A DNA stretch of 64,000 bases. It comes from Eikenella glucosivorans (lineage in GTDB: Bacteria > Pseudomonadota > Gammaproteobacteria > Burkholderiales > Neisseriaceae). Shown here piece by piece: positions 48,350 through 57,074 of this stretch (position 1 is the stretch's first letter; each line of letters starts with the position of its first letter). The position numbers and the translations under genes were made by a program. Where the stretch lies: NCBI RefSeq assembly GCF_016025525.2, contig NZ_JACSGR010000002.1:230684-294683 (forward strand), written 5' to 3'. The notes beneath the pieces are model-generated. The model worked only from the letters and a program-made list of their open reading frames with translations. It was not told the origin of the DNA and ran no database searches.

Positions 48350-48434
48350 GGGGCGGTTGTTTCTTTTGGTTTTGGCTTAGTGCCGTTTCAGTCTTGGCTG
48401 TGTCAGACAGTTTTCAGGTAGCCAAATGAAGAAG

Positions 48435-48473
48435 AGGCTACCTGAAAATCGGTTGGCATTTTTCAGGTAGCCT
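48435..48473 (-). terminator. DUS inverted pair downstream of ychF
   Basis: AGGCTACCTGAAAA and TTTTCAGGTAGCCT pair over 14 bp around an 11-base loop, just beyond the ychF stop; probable terminator on the minus strand. Confidence 0.6.
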
Positions 48474-48482
48474 TGATGCGCT

Positions 48483-49574
48483 TTACACGTTAAACAGGAA
48501 GTGCATCACATCGCCGTCCTGCACCACGTATTCTTTGCCTTCCACGCGCATTTTGCCGGCTTCTTTGGCTTTGGCTTCGCCGCCGAGGGAAACGAAATCG
48601 TCGTAGGCGATGACTTGGGCGCGGATGAAGCCGCGTTCGAAATCGGTGTGGATCACGCCGGCGGCCTGCGGGGCGGTGTCGCCTTTGTGGATGGTCCAGG
48701 CGCGCACTTCTTTCACGCCGGCGGTGAAGTAGGTTTGCAGGCCCAAGAGGTCGTAGCCGGCGCGGATGAGGCGGTTCAGGCCGGGTTCTTCCAAGCCCAT
48801 TTCGGCGAGGAATTCGGCTTTTTCGCCGTCTTCCAGCTCGGCGATTTCGCTCTCCATGGCGGCGCACACGGCCACCACGGGGGCGTTTTCTTTGGCGGCG
48901 AGTTCTTTCAGGCGTTCCAGATGCGGGTTGTTTTCAAAGCCGTCTTCGGCCACGTTGCCCACATACATGGCGGGCTTGGCGGTGAGCAGGAACAGGGGCT
49001 TGAGCAGGGCGAGCTCTTCCGCGTCGAGGCCGAAGGAGCGCACGGGTTGGCCTTCATTCAGGTGCGGTAGGATTTTTTTGCACAGTTCCACCAGTTTTTG
49101 CGCGTCTTTGTCGCCGGAGCGGGCGCGTTTTTCTTCGCGGACGATGGCTTTTTCCACGCTGGCCAAGTCTGCCAAAGCCAGTTCGGTGCCGATGGTTTCG
49201 ATGTCGGCAATCGGATCGACTTTGCCGGATACGTGCACGATGTTGTCGTCGTCGAAGCAGCGCACGACGTTCACGATGGCATCGGTTTCGCGGATGTTGG
49301 CGAGGAATTGGTTGCCCAGGCCTTCGCCTTTGCTTGCGCCTGCGACCAGGCCTGCGATGTCTACAAATTCCACAATGGCGGGCTGCATTTTCTGCGGATT
49401 GACGATTTTGGCCAGCGCGGCCATGCGCGGGTCGGGCACTTCTACGATGCCGACGTTGGGTTCGATGGTGCAGAAGGGATAGTTGGCCGCTTCGATGCCC
49501 GATTGGGTGAGGGCGTTGAACAGGGTGGATTTGCCGACGTTGGGCAGGCCGACGATGCCGCATTTCATGCTCAT
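48483..49574 (-). CDS. ychF: redox-regulated ATPase YchF (OBG-like)
   Basis: A 363-residue translation-associated P-loop protein that prefers ATP over GTP and binds ribosomes. It has G1 GLPNVGKSTLFNAL, the G3 region VDIAGLVAGASKGEGLGN, a coiled-coil insert, and the TGS domain at the C-terminus (RGFIRAQVIAYDDF). The YchF end MHFLFNV is present. Length and motifs are canonical. It is monocistronic between DUS pairs. Confidence 0.97.
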   Translation of the reverse strand: MSMKCGIVGLPNVGKSTLFNALTQSGIEAANYPFCTIEPNVGIVEVPDPRMAALAKIVNPQKMQPAIVEFVDIAGLVAGASKGEGLGNQFLANIRETDAIVNVVRCFDDDNIVHVSGKVDPIADIETIGTELALADLASVEKAIVREEKRARSGDKDAQKLVELCKKILPHLNEGQPVRSFGLDAEELALLKPLFLLTAKPAMYVGNVAEDGFENNPHLERLKELAAKENAPVVAVCAAMESEIAELEDGEKAEFLAEMGLEEPGLNRLIRAGYDLLGLQTYFTAGVKEVRAWTIHKGDTAPQAAGVIHTDFERGFIRAQVIAYDDFVSLGGEAKAKEAGKMRVEGKEYVVQDGDVMHFLFNV

Positions 49575-49780
49575 GGGTGGTCCTTAAGTATGCCGTTGAA
49601 TAAAATCGGCGGATTTTATCATAGAAGGCTACCTGAAAAACCGAGAGCATGGTTTTCAGGTAGCCCCAAATGCTCTGAGGCTACCTGAAAATACTGCACG
49701 GGCGTTTTAACTTCGTGAGGCTGATGCCTTCAGGCAGCATTGGGAGCTGGGCAGAAATAGGCAGCGGGGGCGCAAGGCTG

Positions 49781-49786
49781 TATAAT
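49781..49786 (+). promoter_or_regulatory. -10 box of ispB
   Basis: TGTATAATGCCG is identical in 12 bases to the rpsA -10 region. It lies upstream of the inverted-repeat element, which would therefore be part of the ispB leader RNA (about 165 bases). Confidence 0.5.
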
Positions 49787-49819
49787 GCCGCCCTTCATGT
49801 TATGGCCGGTGCCCGGCCG

Positions 49820-49924
49820 TGGCTAAAGCGTTTCTTCCTTCCGATAGCGTTGGTTCGCCTTGCCGTACTGCCGGTACGGCCTGCGGCCCGCCGCCTGGCG
49901 GGAAGAAGGAATGGCTTTGGCTAA
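49820..49924. mobile_element. inverted-repeat element with Correia-like core in the ispB leader
   Basis: The left arm (49821-49842, GGCTAAAGC...TTCTTCCTTCC) and right arm (49901-49923, GGAAGAAGGAATGGCTTTGG then CTA) are imperfect inverted repeats. The core 49847-49896 reads GCGTTGGTTCGCCTTGCCGT, then ACT, GTAC and CTGCGGC, which closely follows the internal sequence of Correia elements. The ends do not match Correia termini (TATAGTGG). Confidence 0.5.
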
Positions 49925-49957
49925 ATACCGATAACCAGATTGAGCCGCACATCCATC

Positions 49958-50932
49958 ATGCTTGAGCACCTGCCTTATTTCCAGCAACACCTGCCCCGCG
50001 ATTTGGGCCGCGTTAATGCGGTGATCGAGCGCGCGGTGCAGTCGGAAGTGGCGCTGATTTCGCAAATCGGGCGCTACATCATCAGCGCGGGCGGCAAGCG
50101 TTTGCGCCCCATCCTCACCATCCTCTCCGGCAAGGTGCTGGGCTACGAGCAAGACCCACTCTACGCGCTGGCGGCGATGGTGGAATTCATCCATACCTCC
50201 ACCCTGCTGCACGACGATGTGGTGGACGAAAGCGAGATGCGGCGCGGCCGGAAAACGGCCAACAATATGTTTGGCAACGCCGCCGCCGTGCTGGTGGGCG
50301 ATTTCCTCTACACCCGCGCATTCCAATTGATGGTGTCTTCCGGCAGCCTCAGGATTTTGGACGTGATGGCCGATGCCACCAACATCATCGCCGAGGGTGA
50401 AGTACTCCAGCTGATGAACATCGGTAACACCGCCATCACCGAAGCCGAGTATGTGCAGGTGATCCAATACAAAACCGCCAAGCTGTTTGAAGCCGCCGCG
50501 CAGGTGGGTGCGATCCTGGCCGGCGCCACGCCCGAACAGGAGGCCGCGCTGAAAGATTACGGCCGCCACATCGGCACCGCCTTCCAAATTATCGACGATG
50601 TGTTGGATTACGCCGGCAACGTGGAAGAAACCGGCAAAAACGTGGGCGACGACCTGGCTGAAGGCAAGCCCACCCTGCCGCTGATCTACCTCATGCAAAA
50701 CGCCGAGCCGCCCGTGGCCGATGCCGTGCGCCACGCGCTGGAGCATGCCGACCGCAGCTATTTCGAGCAAATCCACGGCTATGTGGCGCAATCCGATGCG
50801 CTGGCCTATTGCGTGCACGAGGCGCGCAAGGCGGTGGACGAGGCCTTGGCCTGCCTGGCTGCGCTGCCGGACAACGAGGTTTCCAGGGCCATGCGCGAGC
50901 TTGCCGAAGAATCGCTGGCACGTGTATCATAG
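49958..50932 (+). CDS. ispB: octaprenyl diphosphate synthase
   Basis: Elongates farnesyl diphosphate with isopentenyl units to the C40 side chain of ubiquinone/menaquinone. The 324-residue all-helical synthase has the two Asp-rich motifs LLHDDVVDES and QIIDDVLDYAG, with GGKRLRP near residue 45 and GDFLYTRAF. ATG at 49958 was chosen over a TTG 18 bp upstream. The octaprenyl length is inferred from relation to E. coli IspB and from the ubiquinone-8 of the group. Confidence 0.94.
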   Translation: MLEHLPYFQQHLPRDLGRVNAVIERAVQSEVALISQIGRYIISAGGKRLRPILTILSGKVLGYEQDPLYALAAMVEFIHTSTLLHDDVVDESEMRRGRKTANNMFGNAAAVLVGDFLYTRAFQLMVSSGSLRILDVMADATNIIAEGEVLQLMNIGNTAITEAEYVQVIQYKTAKLFEAAAQVGAILAGATPEQEAALKDYGRHIGTAFQIIDDVLDYAGNVEETGKNVGDDLAEGKPTLPLIYLMQNAEPPVADAVRHALEHADRSYFEQIHGYVAQSDALAYCVHEARKAVDEALACLAALPDNEVSRAMRELAEESLARVS

Positions 50933-50956
50933 CCGCCTTTTAACGGGAATAGATAA

Positions 50957-51403
50957 TTGCATCTGAACGTTATCCCGCTGTTTCTGGTGATGCTGATTCT
51001 GCTGGGCGTGCTCAGCAACAATCAATCCATCACCATTTCTGCCGCCGTGCTGCTCCTGATGCAGCAAACCCTGCTGGCGCGCTATCTTCCTTTGGCCGAG
51101 CAATACGGCGTGCAGGCGGGCATCATCCTGCTCACCATCGGCGTGCTCAGCCCGCTGGTGTCGGGCAAAATCCAGATGCCGGGGCCGGCCGGATTCATGA
51201 ATTGGAAAATGCTCTCGGCAGTGGCGGTGGGCGTGCTGGTGGCGTGGCTGGCCGGGCGCGGCGTGCCGCTGATGAGCGGGCAGCCGGTGTTGGTAACCGG
51301 CCTCCTGCTGGGCACGATTATCGGCGTGGCCTTTTTGGGCGGCATCCCGGTGGGGCCGCTGATTGCGGCGGGGATTTTGTCGTTTATCGCCGGGAAAGGT
51401 TGA
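50957..51403 (+). CDS. DUF441 family membrane protein
   Basis: A 148-residue, four-helix inner-membrane protein of the DUF441 (E. coli YeaL) family, with the conserved GIILLTIGVLSPLVSGK, FMNWKMLSAVAVGVLVAWLAG and LGGIPVGPLIAAGILS. Function is unknown. It starts at TTG (50957): no ATG or GTG fits, and the length matches YeaL exactly from this codon. It follows ispB by 24 bp, so co-transcription is likely, and tRNA-Arg begins only 19 bp after its stop. Confidence 0.87.
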   Translation: MHLNVIPLFLVMLILLGVLSNNQSITISAAVLLLMQQTLLARYLPLAEQYGVQAGIILLTIGVLSPLVSGKIQMPGPAGFMNWKMLSAVAVGVLVAWLAGRGVPLMSGQPVLVTGLLLGTIIGVAFLGGIPVGPLIAAGILSFIAGKG

Positions 51404-51422
51404 TTGTTGGAAAGTTTGATTT

Positions 51423-51497
51423 CTCGCCGTAGTTCAACGGATAGAACGTATGCCTCCTAAGCGTAAAATACAGGTTCGATTCCTGTCGGCGGGGCCA
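51423..51497 (+). tRNA. tRNA-Arg (anticodon CCT)
   Basis: A 75-base cloverleaf. Acceptor CTCGCCG pairs with CGGCGGG (one T-G wobble), followed by discriminator G and encoded CCA. The D arm is AGTTCAACGGATAGA. Anticodon stem TATGC/GCGTA encloses loop CTCCTAA with anticodon CCT (51456-51458). T arm ACAGGTTCGATTCCTGT. It reads the rare AGG codon. No promoter is visible in the short gap after the DUF441 gene, so it may be cut from that transcript. Confidence 0.95.
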
Positions 51498-51505
51498 TAA
51501 TGAAA

Positions 51506-51562
51506 AGGCTACCTGAAATTTTAGCTTCGCAGAAACTCGCAAAGCTCGTTTTCAGGTAGCCT
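51506..51562. repeat. DUS-bounded intergenic repeat, short copy
   Basis: AGGCTACCTGAAATTTTAGC, TTCGCAGAAACTCGCAAAGC, TCGTTTTCAGGTAGCCT: both DUS ends are present with one TAGCTTCGCAGAAACTC block between. It lies after tRNA-Arg and before the 3' end of ppc, and probably terminates one or both. Confidence 0.7.
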
Positions 51563-51596
51563 TTTGCTTTGCTGGCCGTTTGCTGGATGAGGGCGT

Positions 51597-54305
51597 TTAA
51601 CCTGTGTTGCGCAAGCCTTGTGCCACGCCGTTGATGGTGAGGTGGATGAGGTGGATGAGCTGCGGGTTGCCGGGGTGGCGGCGCAGGCGCTCGAGCAGGG
51701 CTACCTGAAACCAGTTGAGGGCGTTCAGATAGGGGATGCGCAGGGTGAGCGAGCGGGCGAGGGTGCGGTTGTCGGTGAGCAGATGGTCTTGCCCGGTCAG
51801 CTGCAACAGGGCGCGGCGGCTACGCCCGAACTCGGCGGCAATGCGTTCAAACATGGCTTCGGCGGCCTGCGGCTGGGCGGCCAAGCCCACATAGGCGCGG
51901 GCGATATCCAAATCGGCCTTGGCCATCACCTGCTCCATATTGGAGAGCATGGCTTGGAAGAAGGCGCTGTACCGTACCATATGGCGCAGGCGTTCGAGGT
52001 TGGCGGGGTTGTCGCGCAGAAGCTGCTCTACGGCGCTGCCAAAGCCGTACCAAGCGGGCAGCATGAGGCGGTTTTGCGTCCAAGAGAACACCCAGGGGAT
52101 GGCGCGCAAATCCTGTATCCGCGCCAGGGTTTTGCGGCTGGCGGGGCGGCTGCCGATGTTGAGGCTGGCGATTTCGTTGATGGGGCTGGTTTGCAGGAAG
52201 TAATCGACGAAATCGGGGTGGGTGATGAGCTCGCGGTAGTAGGCGAAGGCGGCGTCGGAAAGGGACTGCATCAGCTCGGCGTCGGGCTCTTCGGTGCGGT
52301 GCGGCAGCAGGCTGGCTTCGAGCGCGGCGGCCACCAGGGTTTCCAGGTTGCGCTCGGCGTTGTCGGCGTCGGCATATTTGGCGGTGATCACTTCGCCCTG
52401 TTCGGTGATGCGGATCTGCCCGGCCACGCTGCCGGCAGGCTGCGCCAGCACGGCTTCGTAGGAAGGGCCGCCGCCTCGGCCCACGCTGCCGCCGCGGCCG
52501 TGGAACAGGCGCAGGCGCACGCGGTGTTTGGCAAACAGGCTCACCAGCGCCTGCTCGGCCTGATACAGCACCCATTGGCTGGTGACGTAGCCGCCGTCTT
52601 TGTTGCTGTCGGAATAGCCGAGCATGATTTCCTGGATGTTGCCGCGGCCGGCGAGCAGGTGGCGGTACCAGGGCAGGGAGAAGAGATGATCCATCACGCC
52701 GATGCAGTCTTGCAGCGCTTCGATGGTTTCAAACAGCGGCACGATGTTGAGCCGGCTTTCAGGTAGCCCTTCGGCATTCAGGCGCAGCAGGCCGGTTTCT
52801 TTCATAATCAGTGCCAATGCCAACATTTCGCTCACGTTTTCGGCGTTGGAAATGATGCTTTGGCGGATGGCATCTTCACCGAATTCAGTTTTGATTTCGG
52901 CGGCGGCGCGGAAAATAGCCAGCTCGTGTTCGGTGGCTTCGCTGTATTTGGCAAACGGGCTGTGTAGCGGGCGCGGAGACGATAATTCGCGCAGCAGCAC
53001 GCGTTCGCGTTCGGCTTCGCCCAGCTCTTGCAGGTTTTCCAGGCCGGCGGCGGCAAAGAGTTCGGCGGCCACATCGATGTGTCGCTGGGCATGCTGGCGC
53101 AAATCCAGAGGCATCAGATAGAAGCGGAACACGGAGGCGGCGCGGATGAGGTCGGCCAAGCGGCCTTCAGCCAGAAGGCGGCTGCCGTTGTCGCGCAAGG
53201 AATCGCGGATGGCGTGCAGGTCGGCCAAAAATTCTTCCACCGTGGCATAGGGCTCGAGCAGGCCGAACAGGCTACCCAGCCCACTGCCGAAACGGCGGGC
53301 GGTGGCCACGGTGCGGGCAATGATGTAGGCCAGGGCGCGGCGGTAGGGCTCTTCTTCGTGCGCGCGCTCGGTGTCGGGCGACTGCGCGGACAAAGCCAGC
53401 ACTTCCGGGCTCACGTTGACGCGCCGCACCGACATGGGCAGCTCTTCATATAATTTATACAGCTGGCTGCGGTAGAAGCGGAACACGGCGCTCACCTGCT
53501 GGGCGAAGGCGGCGCGCAGGGTGTCGGCGGACACGAAGGGGTTGCCGTCACGGTCGCCGCCGATCCAGCCGCCGATGTGCAGCACATTGGGCAGGCGGAT
53601 GTGCGGATAGGCGGTCTGGAGCGCGGTTTCCAGCTTGCGGTACACGCCGGGCACGGCGGTGAAGAAGCTGAGCGGGAAATACATGATGCCGTTGCTGATT
53701 TCATCGGCCACGCTGATTTTGAAGTGGCGATTTTCGTTGGTTTGCCACAGCGTCCACAGCATAGTTTGCACCTGCTGCTGCAAACGTTCGTCGTTGTATC
53801 CGGCCTGGCTGGCGCGTTGGTCGAGCAGGTTGCGGATTTGGCGGTGCAGCGTGAGGATGGTTTGGCGCTGTACTTCGGTGGGGTGGGCGGTGAGTACGGC
53901 CACCACTTCGGTGTGGTCGAGCTGCTGTTGCAGGGCTTCGGCGTTCACGCCCTGCTGGCGCAGCAGCTCGAGGGTGTGGCCGAAGGTGGATTTCACGTTG
54001 TCGCGGGTTTGGCTGTGGGCGAGACGGCGGCGCTGGTGGTGCGCATCTTCGGCGATGTTGAGGATTTGCGCGAACAGGCCGCAGGCACGGATGAGGTCTT
54101 CGAGCTGCCGGTCGTTGAGCTGCGGCAGGCTGCGCGCCACCACTTCCTGCGGCGCTTCGCCGCCAATCAGCGCGGCCACGGCATTTTGCACAGGCTGGTC
54201 GGTTTGCGCGGCGAGCACGGCTTGCAGCGCGCCGGTGAGGAAGGCGACGTCGTCAAAGAGGGGGGCGTCTTTGTAGGGATGTTGGCCGGAAACTTCGGGC
54301 ATCAT
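51597..54305 (-). CDS. ppc: phosphoenolpyruvate carboxylase
   Basis: Replenishes oxaloacetate by carboxylating phosphoenolpyruvate. The 902-residue product is of normal length for the bacterial enzyme. It has the catalytic VLTAHPTEVQRQT (His), GGWIGGDRDGNPFV, LGYSDSNKDGG, FHGRGGSVGRGGGP and the C-terminal NTG end. AAGGAAC precedes the first of two adjacent ATG codons. An inverted DUS encodes GLPESR in the C-terminal half. The membrane-protein gene upstream ends 21 bp before it on the same strand. Confidence 0.97.
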   Translation of the reverse strand: MMPEVSGQHPYKDAPLFDDVAFLTGALQAVLAAQTDQPVQNAVAALIGGEAPQEVVARSLPQLNDRQLEDLIRACGLFAQILNIAEDAHHQRRRLAHSQTRDNVKSTFGHTLELLRQQGVNAEALQQQLDHTEVVAVLTAHPTEVQRQTILTLHRQIRNLLDQRASQAGYNDERLQQQVQTMLWTLWQTNENRHFKISVADEISNGIMYFPLSFFTAVPGVYRKLETALQTAYPHIRLPNVLHIGGWIGGDRDGNPFVSADTLRAAFAQQVSAVFRFYRSQLYKLYEELPMSVRRVNVSPEVLALSAQSPDTERAHEEEPYRRALAYIIARTVATARRFGSGLGSLFGLLEPYATVEEFLADLHAIRDSLRDNGSRLLAEGRLADLIRAASVFRFYLMPLDLRQHAQRHIDVAAELFAAAGLENLQELGEAERERVLLRELSSPRPLHSPFAKYSEATEHELAIFRAAAEIKTEFGEDAIRQSIISNAENVSEMLALALIMKETGLLRLNAEGLPESRLNIVPLFETIEALQDCIGVMDHLFSLPWYRHLLAGRGNIQEIMLGYSDSNKDGGYVTSQWVLYQAEQALVSLFAKHRVRLRLFHGRGGSVGRGGGPSYEAVLAQPAGSVAGQIRITEQGEVITAKYADADNAERNLETLVAAALEASLLPHRTEEPDAELMQSLSDAAFAYYRELITHPDFVDYFLQTSPINEIASLNIGSRPASRKTLARIQDLRAIPWVFSWTQNRLMLPAWYGFGSAVEQLLRDNPANLERLRHMVRYSAFFQAMLSNMEQVMAKADLDIARAYVGLAAQPQAAEAMFERIAAEFGRSRRALLQLTGQDHLLTDNRTLARSLTLRIPYLNALNWFQVALLERLRRHPGNPQLIHLIHLTINGVAQGLRNTG

Positions 54306-54326
54306 GGGGTGTTCCTTTGCAGAGGG

Positions 54327-56264
54327 TTATTCTTGGGTGAGCCGGGAAAAGCGCAGCATGCTGTTGGGATAATCCAAACCGTACACGCACCAGATCAACA
54401 CGAAATAGCAAACGGCATGCAGCAGCCAGCGGGCAGGAAGGCTACCTGAAAACAGCGGGGCGGAAGGCAGGCAGGTAAACAAAATACCGGTCAGCACCGA
54501 TGCCAGCGCCAGCCATTGATACACGCGCATGCCGAAAAAATACGGCGTTTGCGGTTCGCCGCGCAGCGATTCTTCCACGAAGCGGAACGCGCCGCTGAGA
54601 ATCAGATACATGCCGGCAACAAACGAAGCAGGCATTTGCAGCCGGTATAAGCGCCACAGCAGGAAAAAGCTCAGGAAATTGGCGGCGATGGAATAAAACT
54701 GGGTGGGGTGCAGGTTTTGCCCCTGCCAGCCGGCCAGCTTGCACACGCGCGATTTTTCGTGGAAAAAGCGGATGCCCGGCATCTCGGTGGGGATGCCGTG
54801 GCAGCAGCCCTGAATCAGGCAGCGGCAGCGGCCGAACAGCTGGATCGGGCAGGCAGCCAGCGCGGCCGCGCCCAACAGCGTCCAGCCGCTTAAATCCGAG
54901 CAGGCGGCAATCAGGCAGCCGGCCAGCACAATGCCCAGCACGCTGCCATAATAGCCAAACGGGCGCAACAGCGCCGACGAGCCTTCCACCCATTGCGCCC
55001 ACAAACCCGCCCCGATAAACCCGGCAACACCCAGCAGCCACACCGCCCACAGGTAGTGCGGCAGCAAATAGGCCAGCACCAGAAAACCGCACACGCCGCC
55101 CAAAGCCGCATAGAAGCCGTGGTTAATCAGCCGCAGGCGGCCGATGCGCCACTCGCGCCAAGAATTGGCGATGGATTCGGCGGCACGCAGCAGGGCGCGG
55201 TAAACCGGTTGCCGCTGTCGCACGGCCCAATAAGCCGCCATCCCGGCCAGCACATCGGCCAAGGTATGGTTGTGTGTGGTCAGGCAGCTTATGATGACCA
55301 AGGCTGCCAGCACAGCCCATACCATACGCCACTGTGGGCGGCATAGGCAAGAATAGCGTGCCGCCAGCAGCGCCCAAAACACATGAAACGAAGGCAGCGC
55401 CGCCGCCGCGCTGTCGTATTCCCGCCCTTGTGCAATCCAGTGCAGCCATATCGTATTTTCAGGTAGCCTGCCGTAGCGCACGACAGCCGGAATGATGAGA
55501 TAACAATAAAAAATCAGCGCCATGCCCCAGAAAGCGTCCAAAGCGAAACCGCGCAGCAGGCGGTTTTGCCGCAAACACAGCGGCAGCAGCCCCGCCCACG
55601 GATAGAGCAGCACATAAAACACCACGCTGAAGCCCCACAGCGGCACCGCCTCATCCCAAACGCCGTTGCTGTACCACACATCCGGCGGTATCCCCAGCCA
55701 CACGAACGCCTCATACAGCAGCAGCCACAGCAGCCAAATAAACAGCCCGAGCAGCAGCCTTTTGGAGAAAGAAACCCCGTGCCCGTTGTCCGGCGGCAGG
55801 CTGAACCAGCCGTAGTGCAGCATCGGGCGCGCGCCGAACTGTTTGGCCATCACCTCGCGCTCGAAGCCTGCCACATAAGCCGCCGTGAGCAGCGCAAACA
55901 GCGGCGACACCAGCCACAGCCCGCCCGGCGACTGCGCATACAGCGCCGCGCCCGCACATAGCCAAACCGCGCCGGTGTAAATCGGGTGGCGGCACAGGCG
56001 GTAGGCACCGGAAGCCACAAAGTGCTGCGGCGGAAACGCATTCATCGGCAGGCCGCCGCCGCGGTGCCACAGGTTGTGCATGGCCCACAGCATCAGCGAG
56101 AGCCCGGCCACCGCCAGCAGCGCGCCGGCCAGCGGATAGGGCGGCACCGGCAGCTGCACCACGCCCGAAGTATGCCGTGCCCAAAAGATTAGCAGCAGCG
56201 GCAGCAGCAGGCAGAATACCGAGGCATAAGCTATTTTTTGCAGGGCAAGGTTTATTTTTGCCAT
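54327..56264 (-). CDS. three-domain membrane protein: ICMT-like, PAP2/AUR1-like and Lgt-like
   Basis: A 645-residue polytopic protein with about 17 hydrophobic segments. Residues 40-160 resemble isoprenylcysteine carboxyl methyltransferase/NnrU-type membrane methyltransferases (RHPIYTG at 92-98, EREVMAKQFG at 135-144). Residues 170-350 resemble PAP2/AUR1-type phosphatases or transferases (PSFH at 291-294, HNHTLADVLAG at 331-341). Residues 380-610 resemble prolipoprotein diacylglyceryl transferase (GRCRCLIQGCCHG at 478-490, HPTQFY at 519-524, FRFVEESLRGEP near 560-571). All three are lipid-active fold families, suggesting one multi-step envelope lipid enzyme. The start overlaps the end of the upstream gene by 13 bp. 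Function is not known to me. Confidence 0.75.
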   Translation of the reverse strand: MAKINLALQKIAYASVFCLLLPLLLIFWARHTSGVVQLPVPPYPLAGALLAVAGLSLMLWAMHNLWHRGGGLPMNAFPPQHFVASGAYRLCRHPIYTGAVWLCAGAALYAQSPGGLWLVSPLFALLTAAYVAGFEREVMAKQFGARPMLHYGWFSLPPDNGHGVSFSKRLLLGLFIWLLWLLLYEAFVWLGIPPDVWYSNGVWDEAVPLWGFSVVFYVLLYPWAGLLPLCLRQNRLLRGFALDAFWGMALIFYCYLIIPAVVRYGRLPENTIWLHWIAQGREYDSAAAALPSFHVFWALLAARYSCLCRPQWRMVWAVLAALVIISCLTTHNHTLADVLAGMAAYWAVRQRQPVYRALLRAAESIANSWREWRIGRLRLINHGFYAALGGVCGFLVLAYLLPHYLWAVWLLGVAGFIGAGLWAQWVEGSSALLRPFGYYGSVLGIVLAGCLIAACSDLSGWTLLGAAALAACPIQLFGRCRCLIQGCCHGIPTEMPGIRFFHEKSRVCKLAGWQGQNLHPTQFYSIAANFLSFFLLWRLYRLQMPASFVAGMYLILSGAFRFVEESLRGEPQTPYFFGMRVYQWLALASVLTGILFTCLPSAPLFSGSLPARWLLHAVCYFVLIWCVYGLDYPNSMLRFSRLTQE

Positions 56265-57013
56265 AACACCCTCTCGTATAAGGCCCAGCCTTCCACGGAA
56301 ATATTTTCAGGTAGCCTCAAAGTGGCGCGGCTTTTCCATTTTTGCTCGCGGCTGGATAGGAAGCGCCGGCCAAACAACAGCCGCAGCACAGGATTGCGCT
56401 CGGCGATGGCCAGCAGCGGCTCGTCTTTAATCGTTTGCGGTGCGGCAAAATCCAAGCGCAGACCGAATGCCGGTGTCGACAGCCCGCTTGCCTCCAGCAT
56501 GAAATCTTCGGCGAGCGTGCCGTTGTAAACCAAACGCCGCAGCGGCACTTCGCCGCGCCATTCGATCCACACCGCATAGTGCCCCTCCGACACAAAACGC
56601 CCCCAATACAGCTCGCGCAGGGGCAGCCGCTGCGGCCAAAAATCCATTTCCAGCGTTTCGGCATAACCCAAGCCGCTGTATTCCCGCCCGTTTAGGGCTA
56701 CCTGAAAACGGGCGGCGGGCGTGTGGGCATGCCATGCCAGCTGCCCGCTGCCGGCCGGCAGGGCAAGGCGGACACCGTCGGCCAGCGCCTGCCAGCGGCC
56801 TTCGAAACCGAGCTTGGGCTGGCGGATGCCGCTGGGAAAGAGCTGCGCGGTGCGCAGGCAGCTGCGCTCAATGGTGCGGCCTTCGGCCGGGCTGAGGATC
56901 AGGGCGGAATAGGGCAGGGCGAGGCCGTGGCAATGCAGCTCGGCCGCGTAGGCAATCAGGGCGTTGCCAGCGGGGTCGATGCCGTCGAAATAGTGTTTGC
57001 GCAGGCGGAACAT
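56252..57013 (-). CDS. hypothetical soluble partner of the three-domain membrane protein, 253 aa
   Basis: A 253-residue protein without signal peptide or membrane helix, rich in beta strands and Trp/Arg. The pattern GYAETLEMDFWPQRLPLRELYWGRF, seen across residues 116-140, followed by HYAVWIEWRGEVPLRRLVYNG, faintly recalls the lipocalin-like CrtC/AttH hydratase fold. I cannot confirm that, so no function is assigned. Its 3' end overlaps the start of the three-domain membrane protein by 13 bp, so they are translated as a pair. Two DUS copies are in frame (FQVA near 103, RLPEN near 234). Confidence 0.7.
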   Translation of the reverse strand: MFRLRKHYFDGIDPAGNALIAYAAELHCHGLALPYSALILSPAEGRTIERSCLRTAQLFPSGIRQPKLGFEGRWQALADGVRLALPAGSGQLAWHAHTPAARFQVALNGREYSGLGYAETLEMDFWPQRLPLRELYWGRFVSEGHYAVWIEWRGEVPLRRLVYNGTLAEDFMLEASGLSTPAFGLRLDFAAPQTIKDEPLLAIAERNPVLRLLFGRRFLSSREQKWKSRATLRLPENISVEGWALYERVLWQK

Positions 57014-57074
57014 GATGATGGGCGGTGTGGCCGCTTGGGGCTACCTGAAAAACGGTGCTTCCGCTTAATCCGGT

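Larger units (their letters stand above)
49575..49957. other. 383-bp ychF-ispB intergenic region
   Basis: No gene. It has a facing DUS pair (49627-49666), a further DUS at 49678, a partial repeat end (TTTTAACTTCGTGAGGCTGA then TGCCTTCAGGCAGC), an ispB -10 box TGTATAATGCCG (TATAAT at 49781-49786) and the inverted-repeat element 49820-49924. Confidence 0.6.

Noticed and set aside
49820..49924. A second true Correia element
   Set aside because: The core is similar, but the diagnostic TATAGTGG termini are missing, so it is listed as a separate, uncertain element.
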